The position numbers were made by a program, and so were the translations under genes. 56,538 nt of DNA. Origin: Cellvibrionales bacterium UBA1854. Its GTDB lineage: Bacteria > Pseudomonadota > Gammaproteobacteria > Pseudomonadales > Porticoccaceae. The notes beneath the pieces were generated by a model. It had not been told where the DNA came from and made no database searches. It saw nothing but the letters and a program-made list of their open reading frames with translations. Shown here in pieces: positions 9,309 to 18,786 of the stretch; within the stretch, counting starts at the first letter, position 1, and every line of letters begins with the position of its first letter. The stretch is taken from the NCBI GenBank assembly GCA_002338445.1, contig DDII01000058.1, positions 47,386 to 103,923 of the forward strand. Direction: 5' to 3'.

Positions 9309-11930
9309 ATGAGTTCGATTGAGCTGTTTAAAAAAAATATCAAAGAAGCCAATGATTCTTTCGACAAGCGGTTTTATGACGGAGAGTATTCTCACCAACT
9401 TGTACACGAGAGATCTCAATTTATGGATAAACTTTTAACCAAAGTGTGGAACCAATATAAATGGCGGTCGGACATCAGTTTAATCGCGGTTGGGGGTTAT
9501 GGTAGGGGCGAATTACATCCTCACTCAGATATTGATCTGTTGTTGCTTGCTTCTGAAGACACTATTGCCATAGACAACAAAAATATAGAAGAATTTCTTG
9601 CATTTTTATGGGATCTGAACCTTCAAATTGGCCACAGTGTGAGATCCATAAACCAATGTGTAAGTGCTGCTAAAGACGATATCACTATCCTTACAAATCT
9701 CTTGGAAACAAGATTAATCGTTGGAGTTAAATCAAGACGGGAACAATTACTCGACCGCATAGGGGCTCAAAAACTTTATTCGTCCCGTGAATTTTATCGC
9801 GGAAAGTTAAAAGAGCAGAGTGAACGATACCGAAAACATGGTGACACTGACTACAACTTAGAACCAAATGTCAAAGAGGCACCTGGTGGACTAAGGGATA
9901 TCCAATTAATCACATGGATAGCGATATATTACTTCAACGTGGCATATCGTTCAGATTTAGTAACAAAGAAAATTTTCTTAGAGGATGAATATCAAAGGTT
10001 GTATCAAGATGAAGAATTTCTTTGGCGGGTTCGATATGGACTTCACATTATCGCGGGACGGCAGGAAGAGCGACTTCTTTTTGACCACCAACGGAAACTG
10101 GCGAAATTACTGGGCTACCAAGATGGCGAGGGGAAACTTGGTGTTGAAAAGTTTATGCAAAAATACTATCGGACCGTGCTTTCCGTCCGGGGTTTGACTG
10201 ATGTACTGCGTCAGTATCTCGATGAATTAATACACCAAAACAATAAAGATCGTGAAATTAAATCGTTCAATAATCGGTTTGTCATTAATGGAGAGTTCAT
10301 CGACACGATTTCTGACTCAATCTTTCAAGATCACCCATCTGCAATGCTGGAACTTTTCGTGATACTTGGAGAGAACGAAAATATTAAGGGAATCAGAGCA
10401 TCTGTGATTAGACAGCTGCTTCAGTCAGTGCACCTAATAGATAAAAAATTTCGATCCAGCAAACATAATCAAAACCTTTTTTTGAGGTTATTAAAATCTC
10501 CTTTTAAGCTATCGGTACAGCTCAATAGGATGAACCGCTACGGAATTCTTGGGAAGTACCTGCCAGCATTCGGCAAAATAATAGGCCAAATGCAGCATGA
10601 TTTGTTCCATATATACCCAGTTGATGTTCATACTTTAAAGGTAATCGAAAATATCCGCCGTCTGGCTCGGCCGGAGGTCGCTGAACGCTTTCCCATGCCA
10701 TCGCATATTTTTAAAAATCTATCCAAACCAGAGCTTTTGATCATAGCCGCGTTGTATCATGACATTGCAAAAGGCAGGGGAGGCGATCATTCGAAGCTGG
10801 GAGGAGGTGAGGTCGTAAAATTTGCCAGACTACATGATCTCGCGCTCGAAGAAGAAGAATTACTTAAGTGGTTGATAGAGAATCATCTAGTGATGTCAGC
10901 AGCATCGCAGCGAGAAGATGTCTCAGATCCGAAAGTAATTAGTAAATTCGCAGCGATTGTTGGCAATACTATGCGCTTAGACTTTTTATATGTTTTAACC
11001 GTCGGAGATATCAATGCCACTAACCCAAATCTTTGGACTGAGTGGAAAGGATCGCTGATGCAGCAACTCTACACGGCAACAAAACGTTACTTAAATCGAG
11101 TAAACCTTACTCCAGTAGATAAAAATCGTTGGTCAGCAAATGCAAAACATAAAATCTTTCGTCGTCTCGGGGACATTGGAATTTCTTCATCAGCAGCTGA
11201 AAGTATTTGGGCTAAACTCGGCTCGGAGTTTTTTCTTCGAGAAACTACTGAAGACATAGTAAGGTACACGACTGCAATTATCAAAAGCTTTAAAATCAAA
11301 GGTGCCTCAATCTCAGACAATAACCACGTTATTCTGCTCAAAAATATCGGCATAGAGGTACAGATCGCAACGCAGATCTTTGTGTACTCAAAAGATATTC
11401 ATAACATACTTGCGGTCATAGCCGCTACACTCGAAAAGCTAGAACTAAACATTCAAGACGCGCGACTTCACACAAATGGTAACGGAGATGCTTTTGACGT
11501 CTTTTATGTGCTCACTTCAGATGGCCAACCAGTTAGTGATGAAAGCTTGGTGAGAAAGGGAATAGTTGAGTCATTGTCTCACGCAATCAGCAATCCAGAA
11601 ACGGTGTCTATTTCACCCAGCCGGAGAACACCACGGAGATTAAAGAGTTTTAAACGTAAAACTAAAGCGATCTTTAGCAGTAATCTTGAGAACAATACTA
11701 CCGTTCTTGAAGTGCTAACTCCGGACAGACCCGGGTTGTTGGCGCTACTCGCTAATATATTTTTTCGCTTTAATCTCCGACTTCTTACTGCTAAAATTTC
11801 CACTTTAGGTGAGCAAGTTGAGGATATTTTTTATTTGACCAATTCCAATTATCAACCAATCAACGATCAAAATATTTGTCAAGAGCTCTCGAAAACAATT
11901 TGTGAAGAACTTGATTCCCGTAACCAATAA
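9309..11930 (+). CDS. glnD: Bifunctional uridylyltransferase/uridylyl-removing enzyme GlnD
   Basis: GlnD is the main glutamine sensor: it uridylylates PII proteins when glutamine is low and removes UMP when it is high, controlling glutamine synthetase and Ntr transcription. Visible domains in order: nucleotidyltransferase (GGYGRGELHPHSDIDLLLL, about residues 60-80), a GlnD linker region (NVKEAPGGLRDIQ), an HD hydrolase domain (ALYHDIAKGRGGDHS, about residue 480) and two C-terminal ACT domains (the second begins near TTVLEVLTPDRPGLLALLA). At 873 residues it is full length (E. coli 890). It lies between map and dapC, as in Pseudomonas. Confidence 0.96.
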   Translation: MSSIELFKKNIKEANDSFDKRFYDGEYSHQLVHERSQFMDKLLTKVWNQYKWRSDISLIAVGGYGRGELHPHSDIDLLLLASEDTIAIDNKNIEEFLAFLWDLNLQIGHSVRSINQCVSAAKDDITILTNLLETRLIVGVKSRREQLLDRIGAQKLYSSREFYRGKLKEQSERYRKHGDTDYNLEPNVKEAPGGLRDIQLITWIAIYYFNVAYRSDLVTKKIFLEDEYQRLYQDEEFLWRVRYGLHIIAGRQEERLLFDHQRKLAKLLGYQDGEGKLGVEKFMQKYYRTVLSVRGLTDVLRQYLDELIHQNNKDREIKSFNNRFVINGEFIDTISDSIFQDHPSAMLELFVILGENENIKGIRASVIRQLLQSVHLIDKKFRSSKHNQNLFLRLLKSPFKLSVQLNRMNRYGILGKYLPAFGKIIGQMQHDLFHIYPVDVHTLKVIENIRRLARPEVAERFPMPSHIFKNLSKPELLIIAALYHDIAKGRGGDHSKLGGGEVVKFARLHDLALEEEELLKWLIENHLVMSAASQREDVSDPKVISKFAAIVGNTMRLDFLYVLTVGDINATNPNLWTEWKGSLMQQLYTATKRYLNRVNLTPVDKNRWSANAKHKIFRRLGDIGISSSAAESIWAKLGSEFFLRETTEDIVRYTTAIIKSFKIKGASISDNNHVILLKNIGIEVQIATQIFVYSKDIHNILAVIAATLEKLELNIQDARLHTNGNGDAFDVFYVLTSDGQPVSDESLVRKGIVESLSHAISNPETVSISPSRRTPRRLKSFKRKTKAIFSSNLENNTTVLEVLTPDRPGLLALLANIFFRFNLRLLTAKISTLGEQVEDIFYLTNSNYQPINDQNICQELSKTICEELDSRNQ

Positions 11931-12005
11931 CACTTTTAATGTGCTTACTAGGTTACCAAGCTTAATTGGCTTCTCTAACCTCCCGACCATGTTGAGATAA
12001 TAAAA

Positions 12006-13202
12006 TTGAACCCGGCCCTACTAAAATTGCAAGAATATCCTTTTGAACGTTTGAAAAAGCTTTTGAATCCAGTGCCTCCAAATAAAAAATATAAACCCAT
12101 AAAGTTGTCCGTTGGGGAGCCAAGGCACAAACCGCCGGAGTTCGTGCTGCAAGCCCTAAGCGACGCTCGTTATGATCTTGGATATTATCCAACAATAAAA
12201 GGAAGTAATCTCTTAAGGAGCTCTGCCGCCGCTTGGCTCGAAAATAGATATAACTTAGCTTCAGAATCGATAAATCCAGACACGCAGATCATCCCAGTAA
12301 ATGGGACACGGGAAGGGATTTTTTCCTTCACTCAAGCATGTATAGACCGTGGAAATAATCCCCTAGTCGTTACATGCAACCCTTTTTATCAGATATATGA
12401 GGGCGCAGCCATTCTCGCAGGAGCCGAACTTTGGTATTTAGACTGTCATGAGGAGAATCGTTTTCTCCCAGATCTCTCTATGGTGCCAACAAAAGTTTGG
12501 GAGCGCTGCCAGATTTTACATTTTTGCACTCCGGGTAACCCAACTGGCTCCTGTATCGGGATTGATCAAATGTGCGTGGCTCTCCACCTAGCTGAAAAAT
12601 ATGACTTCATAATCGTGAGTGACGAGTGCTACTCAGAAGTTTACTTGGATGCAGAATCACCGCCAATCGGTCTTTTAGATGCATGCAAAGTAGTTGGCAA
12701 CAACAAATTTGAAAGATGTGTTATTTTTCACAGCTTGTCGAAACGTTCTAATTTGCCGGGGCTCAGATCTGGCTGTGTTTCTGGTGATCGTGCTCTTATC
12801 GAGAGGTTCTTACATTATCGGACTTATCATGGATGCGCAATGTCTCCAACGGCCCAAGCCGCATCAATCGCCGCCTGGAGCGATGAATCTCATGTCATTG
12901 CAAATCGGGAAAAATACAAAGAAAAATTTGCCAAAGTAACTGCGGTGCTGAAGCCCGCTTTGGAATTTTTTGTGCCAAAAGCTAGCTTTTATTTATGGCC
13001 AAAAACACCTGTTGACGATATACGGTTCTGCAGGGAACTATATCAAAGCAAAAACGTTACTGTTTTACCTGGACAATATATGGGTCGAACTACGCCTGCA
13101 GGAAATCCGGGCACAAATAGAGTGAGAATGGCGCTTGTTGCGGAATTGGATGAGTGCATGGAGGCTGCAGGGCGAATTATAAATTATGTTGAGGGACTTT
13201 AG
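12006..13202 (+). CDS. dapC: Succinyldiaminopimelate transaminase DapC
   Basis: A class I/II PLP aminotransferase that converts N-succinyl-2-amino-6-ketopimelate to N-succinyl-LL-diaminopimelate using glutamate, in the lysine and peptidoglycan pathway. The PLP lysine lies in FHSLSKRSNLPGLRSG, with the substrate block CTPGNPTGS upstream. The start is TTG at 12006 (MNPALLKLQEYPFERL), which matches the DapC N-terminus; a GAG element lies about 9 bases upstream. The dapC assignment rather than a general aspartate aminotransferase rests on this N-terminus and on dapD two genes downstream. Its TAG stop shares a base with the nth start (TAGTG). Confidence 0.9.
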   Translation: MNPALLKLQEYPFERLKKLLNPVPPNKKYKPIKLSVGEPRHKPPEFVLQALSDARYDLGYYPTIKGSNLLRSSAAAWLENRYNLASESINPDTQIIPVNGTREGIFSFTQACIDRGNNPLVVTCNPFYQIYEGAAILAGAELWYLDCHEENRFLPDLSMVPTKVWERCQILHFCTPGNPTGSCIGIDQMCVALHLAEKYDFIIVSDECYSEVYLDAESPPIGLLDACKVVGNNKFERCVIFHSLSKRSNLPGLRSGCVSGDRALIERFLHYRTYHGCAMSPTAQAASIAAWSDESHVIANREKYKEKFAKVTAVLKPALEFFVPKASFYLWPKTPVDDIRFCRELYQSKNVTVLPGQYMGRTTPAGNPGTNRVRMALVAELDECMEAAGRIINYVEGL

Positions 13203-13855
13203 TGCGCAGACCTGAGCGAGCCTTATACATTAAGAACAAACTCCAGAGATTGTATCCCGAGCCACCGATCCCGCTTAAACACAAGTCTGCATATCAACTG
13301 TTGATAGCAGTTCTTCTGAGCGCTCAATGCACAGATGCTCGAGTTAATAAGGTTACTCCTGATCTGTTCAGTGTAGCAAACAATGCCTTTGATATGATCA
13401 AAATTCCAATCGAGGTCATTTATAAAATAATTCGACCATGTGGGCTAGCCCCAAAAAAATCTCGCGCGATTTGGGAGCTGTCTGATATCTTGGTTGATTG
13501 TTATGACGGCGAGGTGCCGAGAGAACTGGACAAACTAAAAGCATTACCAGGCGTTGGTCATAAAACCGCAAGTGTTGTAGTATCTCAAGCATTCGGTATT
13601 CCAGCATTTCCTGTTGACACTCACATCTTTCGCCTTGCTCAGAGATGGGGCTTAACCAAATCCAAAAATGTTAAAGGCGCTGAAAGTGATCTTAAAAAAT
13701 CTTTCCCAAAAGACTCATGGAATTCCCTTCACCTTCAAATGATATTTTATGGACGAGAATTTTGCTCAGCGAGAGGCTGTGACGGAATGATATGCGAAAT
13801 CTGTCGATACTGTTATCCAAAACGGAGGTCAGCGTTTGTGGCCTGCAAGGCCTGA
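13202..13855 (+). CDS. nth: Endonuclease III, with atypical cluster cysteines
   Basis: Nth is a bifunctional DNA glycosylase/AP lyase that removes oxidised pyrimidines. The helix-hairpin-helix LPGVGHKTASVV carries the catalytic lysine, and FPVDTHIFRLAQRWGL carries the catalytic aspartate. At 217 residues it is normal length. Start is GTG at 13202, overlapping the dapC stop by one base. Odd point: the C-terminal cysteines read C-x4-C-x4-C-x2-C-x2-C instead of the usual C-x6-C-x2-C-x5-C. The total span is unchanged, but the second canonical cysteine is a glycine and two others flank the site, so a 4Fe-4S cluster, if present, must use a different ligand. Confidence 0.93.
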   Translation: MRRPERALYIKNKLQRLYPEPPIPLKHKSAYQLLIAVLLSAQCTDARVNKVTPDLFSVANNAFDMIKIPIEVIYKIIRPCGLAPKKSRAIWELSDILVDCYDGEVPRELDKLKALPGVGHKTASVVVSQAFGIPAFPVDTHIFRLAQRWGLTKSKNVKGAESDLKKSFPKDSWNSLHLQMIFYGREFCSARGCDGMICEICRYCYPKRRSAFVACKA

Positions 13856-13947
13856 AAGTGCTTCTCTCCAATTCACTATTTTTATTCTGGTCTTAACCGC
13901 CGAAACTTTGTTATGCTTCAAGCTCAAGAGCGTTCAGAGAGATATCC

Positions 13948-14314
13948 TTGACAACACTCTACAGAACTCGCAATTGCGATCCAGTAAAAATTATAATGAA
14001 ATGGCTCAATAACGCCGGCGTTGAGCATTGCTTTTATGATCTCAGAAAGGATGGCCTCAAATATTGGACTATTGCTAATTGGATAAAGCGTCCCGTTTGG
14101 CGAAAATTTTTAAACCGTCAGGATTGCACACGGAGCAGGCTGCCCAGGAAAAAAAAACAGGAATTCTCTGGCGGCGGCATTACAAATTTCTTCAGGGAAC
14201 AGCCACTTCATCATGAAGCGCTCTGTCCAAGATTATAAAGAAACATTAGAAGTATTTTTAGCGAGGAAAGGTGCTCCGCACTTTTGTATGAACACAACAA
14301 CTAGTTATCAATAA
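13948..14314 (+). pseudogene. Frameshifted ArsC/YffB-family thioredoxin-fold protein
   Basis: The 5' part, from TTG at 13948, reads LYRTRNCDPVKIIMKWLNNAG and FYDLRKDG, clearly the N-terminus of the ArsC/Spx-like YffB family. After about 60 residues the family similarity stops near a run of nine A at 14149-14157 and resumes in another frame as SLAAALQISSGNSHFIMKRSV, the usual C-terminal IKRPV region, ending at TAA 14312-14314. A single indel in the A-run would account for the break. A related arsC-like gene commonly sits between dapC and dapD in Pseudomonas relatives, so the position is expected. It could be a true pseudogene or an assembly error in the homopolymer. Confidence 0.8.
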
Positions 14315-14332
14315 TAAAAAAGAGAAAAATTC

Positions 14333-15361
14333 ATGAATAAAATTTATAGTTTTGGCATAGGGGTGGGTAGTAAAAACCAAAAAGGCGAATGGTTAGAGGT
14401 TCTTTTTCCAGATCCCCAGTTCAATCCAGATCCCGGGATCAGTGAAGTACTTATGGCCGTGCTTGGTGATCGGACTGTGGATATTGAGCTCAATAATAAT
14501 CAGGTTATTGCTTTAGAATCCGCTCTAAGAACCAGCGGAGACACTTTGATCGCTGACAGCCTAAGGATGCTATCAGCCTCAGATCGACCTCTTGTTGCAG
14601 TGATGTTGATCGGCGATGAAGCGCCTACATCCGTGCCTCAGGCATATCTCAAACTTCAACTTCTCTCGCATAGGCTTGTTCGACCTCACGAAACAAACAT
14701 AGATGGAATATTCGGTATTCTCAAAAATATCGCATGGACGAGCGCGGGACCTATTGATGTAGAAGAGCTTGCTAGCAAAACTGTGGAGGCCAAATTAAGA
14801 GGCCAGATTTTATCAGTAAACTGTATAGATAAATTTCCTAGGATGGTTGATTATATTGTTCCGTCTGGTGTACGAATCGCCGATGCATCGCGTGTAAGGT
14901 TAGGCGCATATCTTGGAAAGGGTACAACAGTCATGCATGAAGGATTCATTAATTTTAATGCTGGAACTGAGGGACCTAATATGGTGGAGGGCAGAATATC
15001 CGCTGGCGTTTTTTGTGGAGCCGGCTCCGATATCGGTGGAGGCGCCTCGATCATGGGCACCCTATCGGGTGGGGGTAGTATGGTAATATCAATCGGCTCG
15101 CAATGCCTTTTGGGTGCAAATTCCGGACTAGGAATCCCTCTGGGAGATCGATGTACAGTTGAAGCGGGTTTATACGTTACTGCTGGTACCAAAATAGTCA
15201 TTGTCCATGCTAATGGGTCTGAAAGTGGAGCAGTCAAGGCACATCAACTCTCGCATAAAAATGACCTGCTCTTGAGAAGAAATTCGATTAGTGGGAGGGT
15301 CGAATGCCTGACAAATAGTAATGCCGTCCAGCTAAATGAATCCCTCCACTCATCAAACTAG
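14333..15361 (+). CDS. dapD: Tetrahydrodipicolinate N-succinyltransferase
   Basis: DapD transfers succinyl from succinyl-CoA to tetrahydrodipicolinate, the step before DapC in lysine and meso-diaminopimelate synthesis. The C-terminal half shows left-handed beta-helix hexapeptide repeats (VRIADASRVRLGAYLGKG, FCGAGSDIGGGASIMG). At 342 residues it matches the long Pseudomonas-type DapD rather than the 274-residue E. coli type. It follows the arsC-like remnant by 18 bases. It is the last gene of the conserved block; synteny with typical gammaproteobacteria breaks after it. Confidence 0.95.
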   Translation: MNKIYSFGIGVGSKNQKGEWLEVLFPDPQFNPDPGISEVLMAVLGDRTVDIELNNNQVIALESALRTSGDTLIADSLRMLSASDRPLVAVMLIGDEAPTSVPQAYLKLQLLSHRLVRPHETNIDGIFGILKNIAWTSAGPIDVEELASKTVEAKLRGQILSVNCIDKFPRMVDYIVPSGVRIADASRVRLGAYLGKGTTVMHEGFINFNAGTEGPNMVEGRISAGVFCGAGSDIGGGASIMGTLSGGGSMVISIGSQCLLGANSGLGIPLGDRCTVEAGLYVTAGTKIVIVHANGSESGAVKAHQLSHKNDLLLRRNSISGRVECLTNSNAVQLNESLHSSN

Positions 15362-15857
15362 AGACTTAAAGCATTACATTGCTGATATTTCTGTTCGTAT
15401 AAGTCAGGGTTCATAGATTAATACTTTTGGAAGCTCTAAGTTTAATTTGTCTAAAAGAAAAGTTCATTCGAAACGAGCAGTGATTAATGAAGAATCATCC
15501 TTCTTAAGTATTTTTAAAAGATTTTTATACAATAACACCGAGCTTGAGTAGGACATCAAATAATAAGTCCTCAGAGAAGCAGTTAGTATTCAATTTAAGT
15601 CGACAATCGCATGTTTCTTAAAATATCACCCGCTTGATTGAGATGCACCACAAGAGTAATTGTAAATCAAGATACATCAATGTTTTTGTTGGTCATAATT
15701 CCATTATTAATACGATTGTTAACGTGGTGATAGTACGAAGTTTTAAATCTCACATTAGTAAACACGCCACAGGTAATTTATAGTGCGATAATTTAAGGAG
15801 CGAGTATTTTTCGATTAATTCTTCAGGAGAGATAAATTTTAAGAAATTTAGAAGAAT
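15362..15857. other. AT-rich intergenic stretch without a recognisable gene
   Basis: This lies between dapD (plus) and the alpha/beta hydrolase (minus), both of which end here, so it should carry terminators only. I see no coding frame longer than a few dozen residues, no tRNA and no clear terminator. It marks the change from the conserved core block to the accessory region. Confidence 0.5.
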
Positions 15858-16796
15858 TTAGATGTTTAATGCGCAACTTTGAATGGCATTTTGAGTAATC
15901 ATCTGCGCAAAATCGCCAAGTAGCGGCTTAGGCAGATCATGGCCAACCCCAGAAAGAATCCGCAGCGTTGCATGGGGAATATGCGAAGCTGTTTCTATCC
16001 CTCCGCTGACTTGCGCAAGTGGGTCGTCCTCACCACTGATCACCAACACAGGCATCTTTAAACTCGCTAAAAGCTCGGAGCGGTCCGCCGCAAGATTAAT
16101 GGCGGCCATCTGCCGGAAATAACTGAGCGGATTTCGCGCACGTTTGGACTCTGCCAAAATCATTGCGCGAAGATAAGCGTCGGTGACAGGATATTTTGAA
16201 CTTCCAATCAACTGTAACGTCTGCACAGAATTATCTAAACCGGAGCTAGTTTTTGAGGGCCTCTTTACCATTTGGAGGGCTACTTTTAAAGAAGGCCAAC
16301 CCGAACCCCAAGCCCCACTATTTGACATCATTGAGGTTAATGACAGCACCCTATCGGGATACCTCCCGGCAACTATTTGACAAATCATGCCGCCCATCGA
16401 AAAACCCACCAAGTGAGCCGCCGGTATCTCAAGTGCGTCTAAAATGCCTACAGTATCCATTGCCAAATCGTCAAGCGTATACGGTAAAGTGATTGATACA
16501 CCAAGGAGCTTTGCGATAAATTGGCGTGCCAAACTCGGAGCGCGCGGGCAGTCCAACCATTCACTAAGACCGATGTCTCGATTATCGAATCGAATTACAT
16601 AAAAACCTTTATTAACAAGAGCCTCACAAAACGGAACGGGCCAGCGCACTAACTGGTTATTTAATCCGGCGACAAGAATCAATGGAGAATCTTTTTTATC
16701 TCCAAAAGTTTCATAAGCAAAGGATAATCCATTTGCATGTGTATACATTGTCCTATCGACACTGCTAAAGCCATCCCTCCCCAGCACTTCAATCAC
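15858..16796 (-). CDS. Alpha/beta-hydrolase fold protein
   Basis: A soluble serine hydrolase of the alpha/beta-fold family, 312 residues. The nucleophile elbow is GFSMGG, the acid is likely in VISGEDDPL and the histidine in GVGHDLP near the C-terminus. The HG-type oxyanion region is replaced by VAGLNNQL. Close relatives are annotated as esterases or 3-oxoadipate enol-lactonase-like hydrolases, but substrate cannot be read from sequence. The frame opens with GTG at 16796; ATG at 16748 (MYTHANGLSFAY) is an alternative with an AGGA just upstream. It is alone on the minus strand, upstream of a gene-poor stretch. Confidence 0.85.
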   Translation of the reverse strand: MIEVLGRDGFSSVDRTMYTHANGLSFAYETFGDKKDSPLILVAGLNNQLVRWPVPFCEALVNKGFYVIRFDNRDIGLSEWLDCPRAPSLARQFIAKLLGVSITLPYTLDDLAMDTVGILDALEIPAAHLVGFSMGGMICQIVAGRYPDRVLSLTSMMSNSGAWGSGWPSLKVALQMVKRPSKTSSGLDNSVQTLQLIGSSKYPVTDAYLRAMILAESKRARNPLSYFRQMAAINLAADRSELLASLKMPVLVISGEDDPLAQVSGGIETASHIPHATLRILSGVGHDLPKPLLGDFAQMITQNAIQSCALNI

Positions 16797-17536
16797 TCTT
16801 TCAGCTCTCTTGAAAAAAATTTTCCGACTGGCGATCGAAGCGATTCAAATAAATCCGTAGCAATAACACAAAACAAGTACACAGTATCAAAATGTGAACT
16901 CAGCATTATGCGCACTTCTACGTAGCCCAAGCAATTCTGATTGCCGCAGAATTCATTACGACGATTAGACGCAGCACAACCTCTTCGGTTCCATTCGAGC
17001 ATGAATCGGAAACCTAGGAGATAACCACACCTTTTGATACGATCGACAACACCCAGGAATCTTTCCGAGCATTTCACTCTCACATCTAATAAACTAAAAA
17101 TTTGAGGCACTTTTTCCCGGCAGGAGCATCATTCAAAAGTTTCCAAAGAGCATCCATACCGTACTAACAATCAGATTAACCGAACCGAATCGGCGTGACG
17201 CGGTCCACTGCGCTCCATTATTTTCACGCGGACTTACTTTCATCACATTGCGAAGCCAACCTTTTCGGCGGCCCCTAAGAGTCTCTCACCCCTTATTTGC
17301 TGATCTAACATTGCAACTTTGCTCATCAAGTTTTTGGGTCAGGCCCTAACTGATTGCCCGCGCATTTCCAAAACCAAAAGCACTCACTTTGAGGAACTTC
17401 GTTACCCAACCACCGGAGTAGTATTAATTAGAAATACAGGGCACTCTGCCAACGCTCTACAGAAGCAGATTTAACTGCACAACTGCGCCTCCTTGCCTGA
17501 TAATATTATGGTGCAAACCAGACTCAAGCATACAAT
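16797..17536. other. Gene-poor stretch, possibly decayed coding DNA
   Basis: About 740 bases between the hydrolase and the thiolase. A 105-codon minus-strand frame (16793-17110) is open and overlaps the hydrolase start by 4 bases. It has a cysteine- and arginine-rich composition and no family I recognise, so I do not call it a gene. Further right, a short minus-strand frame (about 17250-17320) reads like the first helix of a TetR regulator (RGERLLGAAEKVGFA) but stops at once. Treated as a possible remnant only. Confidence 0.4.
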
Positions 17537-18718
17537 TTAAGCGATCTCAAAAAGCCCCGCTGCACCCATACCACCACCTACACACATTGTAATCACCACG
17601 TACCGTTCACCGCGACGTTTTGCTTCTATCAGCGCATGCATTGTCATTCTAGTTCCACTCATACCATAGGGGTGACCTATAGAAATGGAACCACCATTTA
17701 CGTTAAGACGATTTGGATCTATCCCCAATTTATCACGACAGTATATAACCTGAACCGCGAAAGCCTCATTCAATTCCCAAATACCTATGTCATCCATAGA
17801 TAAACCGTTACGCTTAAGTAATTTAGGGACAGCAAAAACAGGCCCAATGCCCATTTCGTCTGGTTCACAACCGGCTACAGCCATTCCCCTGTAAATTCCA
17901 ATAGGTTCAATGTTACATCTTTCTGCCCGCCTACCATCCATTAAAACAACAGCGGCCGCCCCATCGGATAGTTGAGAGGCATTTCCGCCAGTTATCGTCC
18001 CTCCCGGACGCACAACCTTGAGACCAGAAAGTGTCTCAAGGTTAGTTCCTGGACGATTTCCCTCATCTTTTGTCAAGGTTACCTCCTCCTGCGTCACCTC
18101 ACCCGTCTCTCGATTAGTTACTAACTTAGTGGCCGTCACCGGAACAATTTCATTATCAAATTTCCCCTCTTGCTGAGCCGCAGCGGTGCGGGCCTGTGAA
18201 ATTACTGCGTACTCATCTTGAGCCTCTCGGGAAATACTATATCGGTTAGCCACCACCTCCGCCGTATCAAGCATCGGCATATGAATTGAGGGCGCATTCT
18301 TTACAGACTTTGGATCCATTAAACGGTGTGTATTCATATTTTCATTCTGAACTAAGCTAATCGACTCACATCCACCGGCGATTACCACTGATGCGCCGTC
18401 CAAAGCAATATGTTTTGCCCCCATAGCTATACTCATCAGACCTGAGGAGCACTGCCTGTCAACCGTTGTTCCCGCAACACTGACAGGCAATCCAGCAGCA
18501 ATCGCTGCCTGCCGACCAAGATTGAAACCTTGAGTACCCTGTTGCATTGCTGCTCCAAAGATACAATCCTCTATCTCATCGGGATCAATCCCACTTCTTT
18601 CAACCGCAGCAGATATGGCGTACGACGCCATTGAGGGAGACTCAAGATTATTAAACGCACCTCTGTATGCCCTGCCGATTGGTGTCCTAGCCGCGGACAC
18701 AATAACTGCTTCACTCAT
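17537..18718 (-). CDS. Acetyl-CoA acyltransferase (thiolase)
   Basis: Thiolases cleave 3-ketoacyl-CoA with CoA to give acetyl-CoA, the last step of beta-oxidation, or act in reverse on acetyl-CoA. The 393-residue protein has the nucleophilic cysteine in DRQCSSGLMSIAMG (about residue 88), the histidine in NGGSISIGHPYGMSGTR and the second cysteine in TMCVGGGMGAAGLFE. It is the third gene of a minus-strand set MaoC-SDR-thiolase. That context favours a degradative 3-ketoacyl-CoA thiolase over acetoacetyl-CoA synthesis, though sequence alone does not fix chain length. Confidence 0.92.
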   Translation of the reverse strand: MSEAVIVSAARTPIGRAYRGAFNNLESPSMASYAISAAVERSGIDPDEIEDCIFGAAMQQGTQGFNLGRQAAIAAGLPVSVAGTTVDRQCSSGLMSIAMGAKHIALDGASVVIAGGCESISLVQNENMNTHRLMDPKSVKNAPSIHMPMLDTAEVVANRYSISREAQDEYAVISQARTAAAQQEGKFDNEIVPVTATKLVTNRETGEVTQEEVTLTKDEGNRPGTNLETLSGLKVVRPGGTITGGNASQLSDGAAAVVLMDGRRAERCNIEPIGIYRGMAVAGCEPDEMGIGPVFAVPKLLKRNGLSMDDIGIWELNEAFAVQVIYCRDKLGIDPNRLNVNGGSISIGHPYGMSGTRMTMHALIEAKRRGERYVVITMCVGGGMGAAGLFEIA

Positions 18719-18786
18719 AGTAGCTTCCTCTAAATGGTTTATGGTGTCTTAATTTGTTTTGATAAAAAATTACGCCAGTTATTAAA

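Noticed and set aside
14851..15237. 128-codon minus-strand frame inside dapD
   Set aside because: Shadow of the glycine-rich hexapeptide repeats of dapD; low-complexity proline translation.
16793..17110. 105-codon minus-strand frame overlapping the hydrolase start
   Set aside because: No recognised family, unusual composition, and no good ribosome site; overlap with a plausible later hydrolase start.
17250..17320. Possible TetR N-terminal helix (RGERLLGAAEKVGFA)
   Set aside because: Stops at once and no second helix is found; too short to call.
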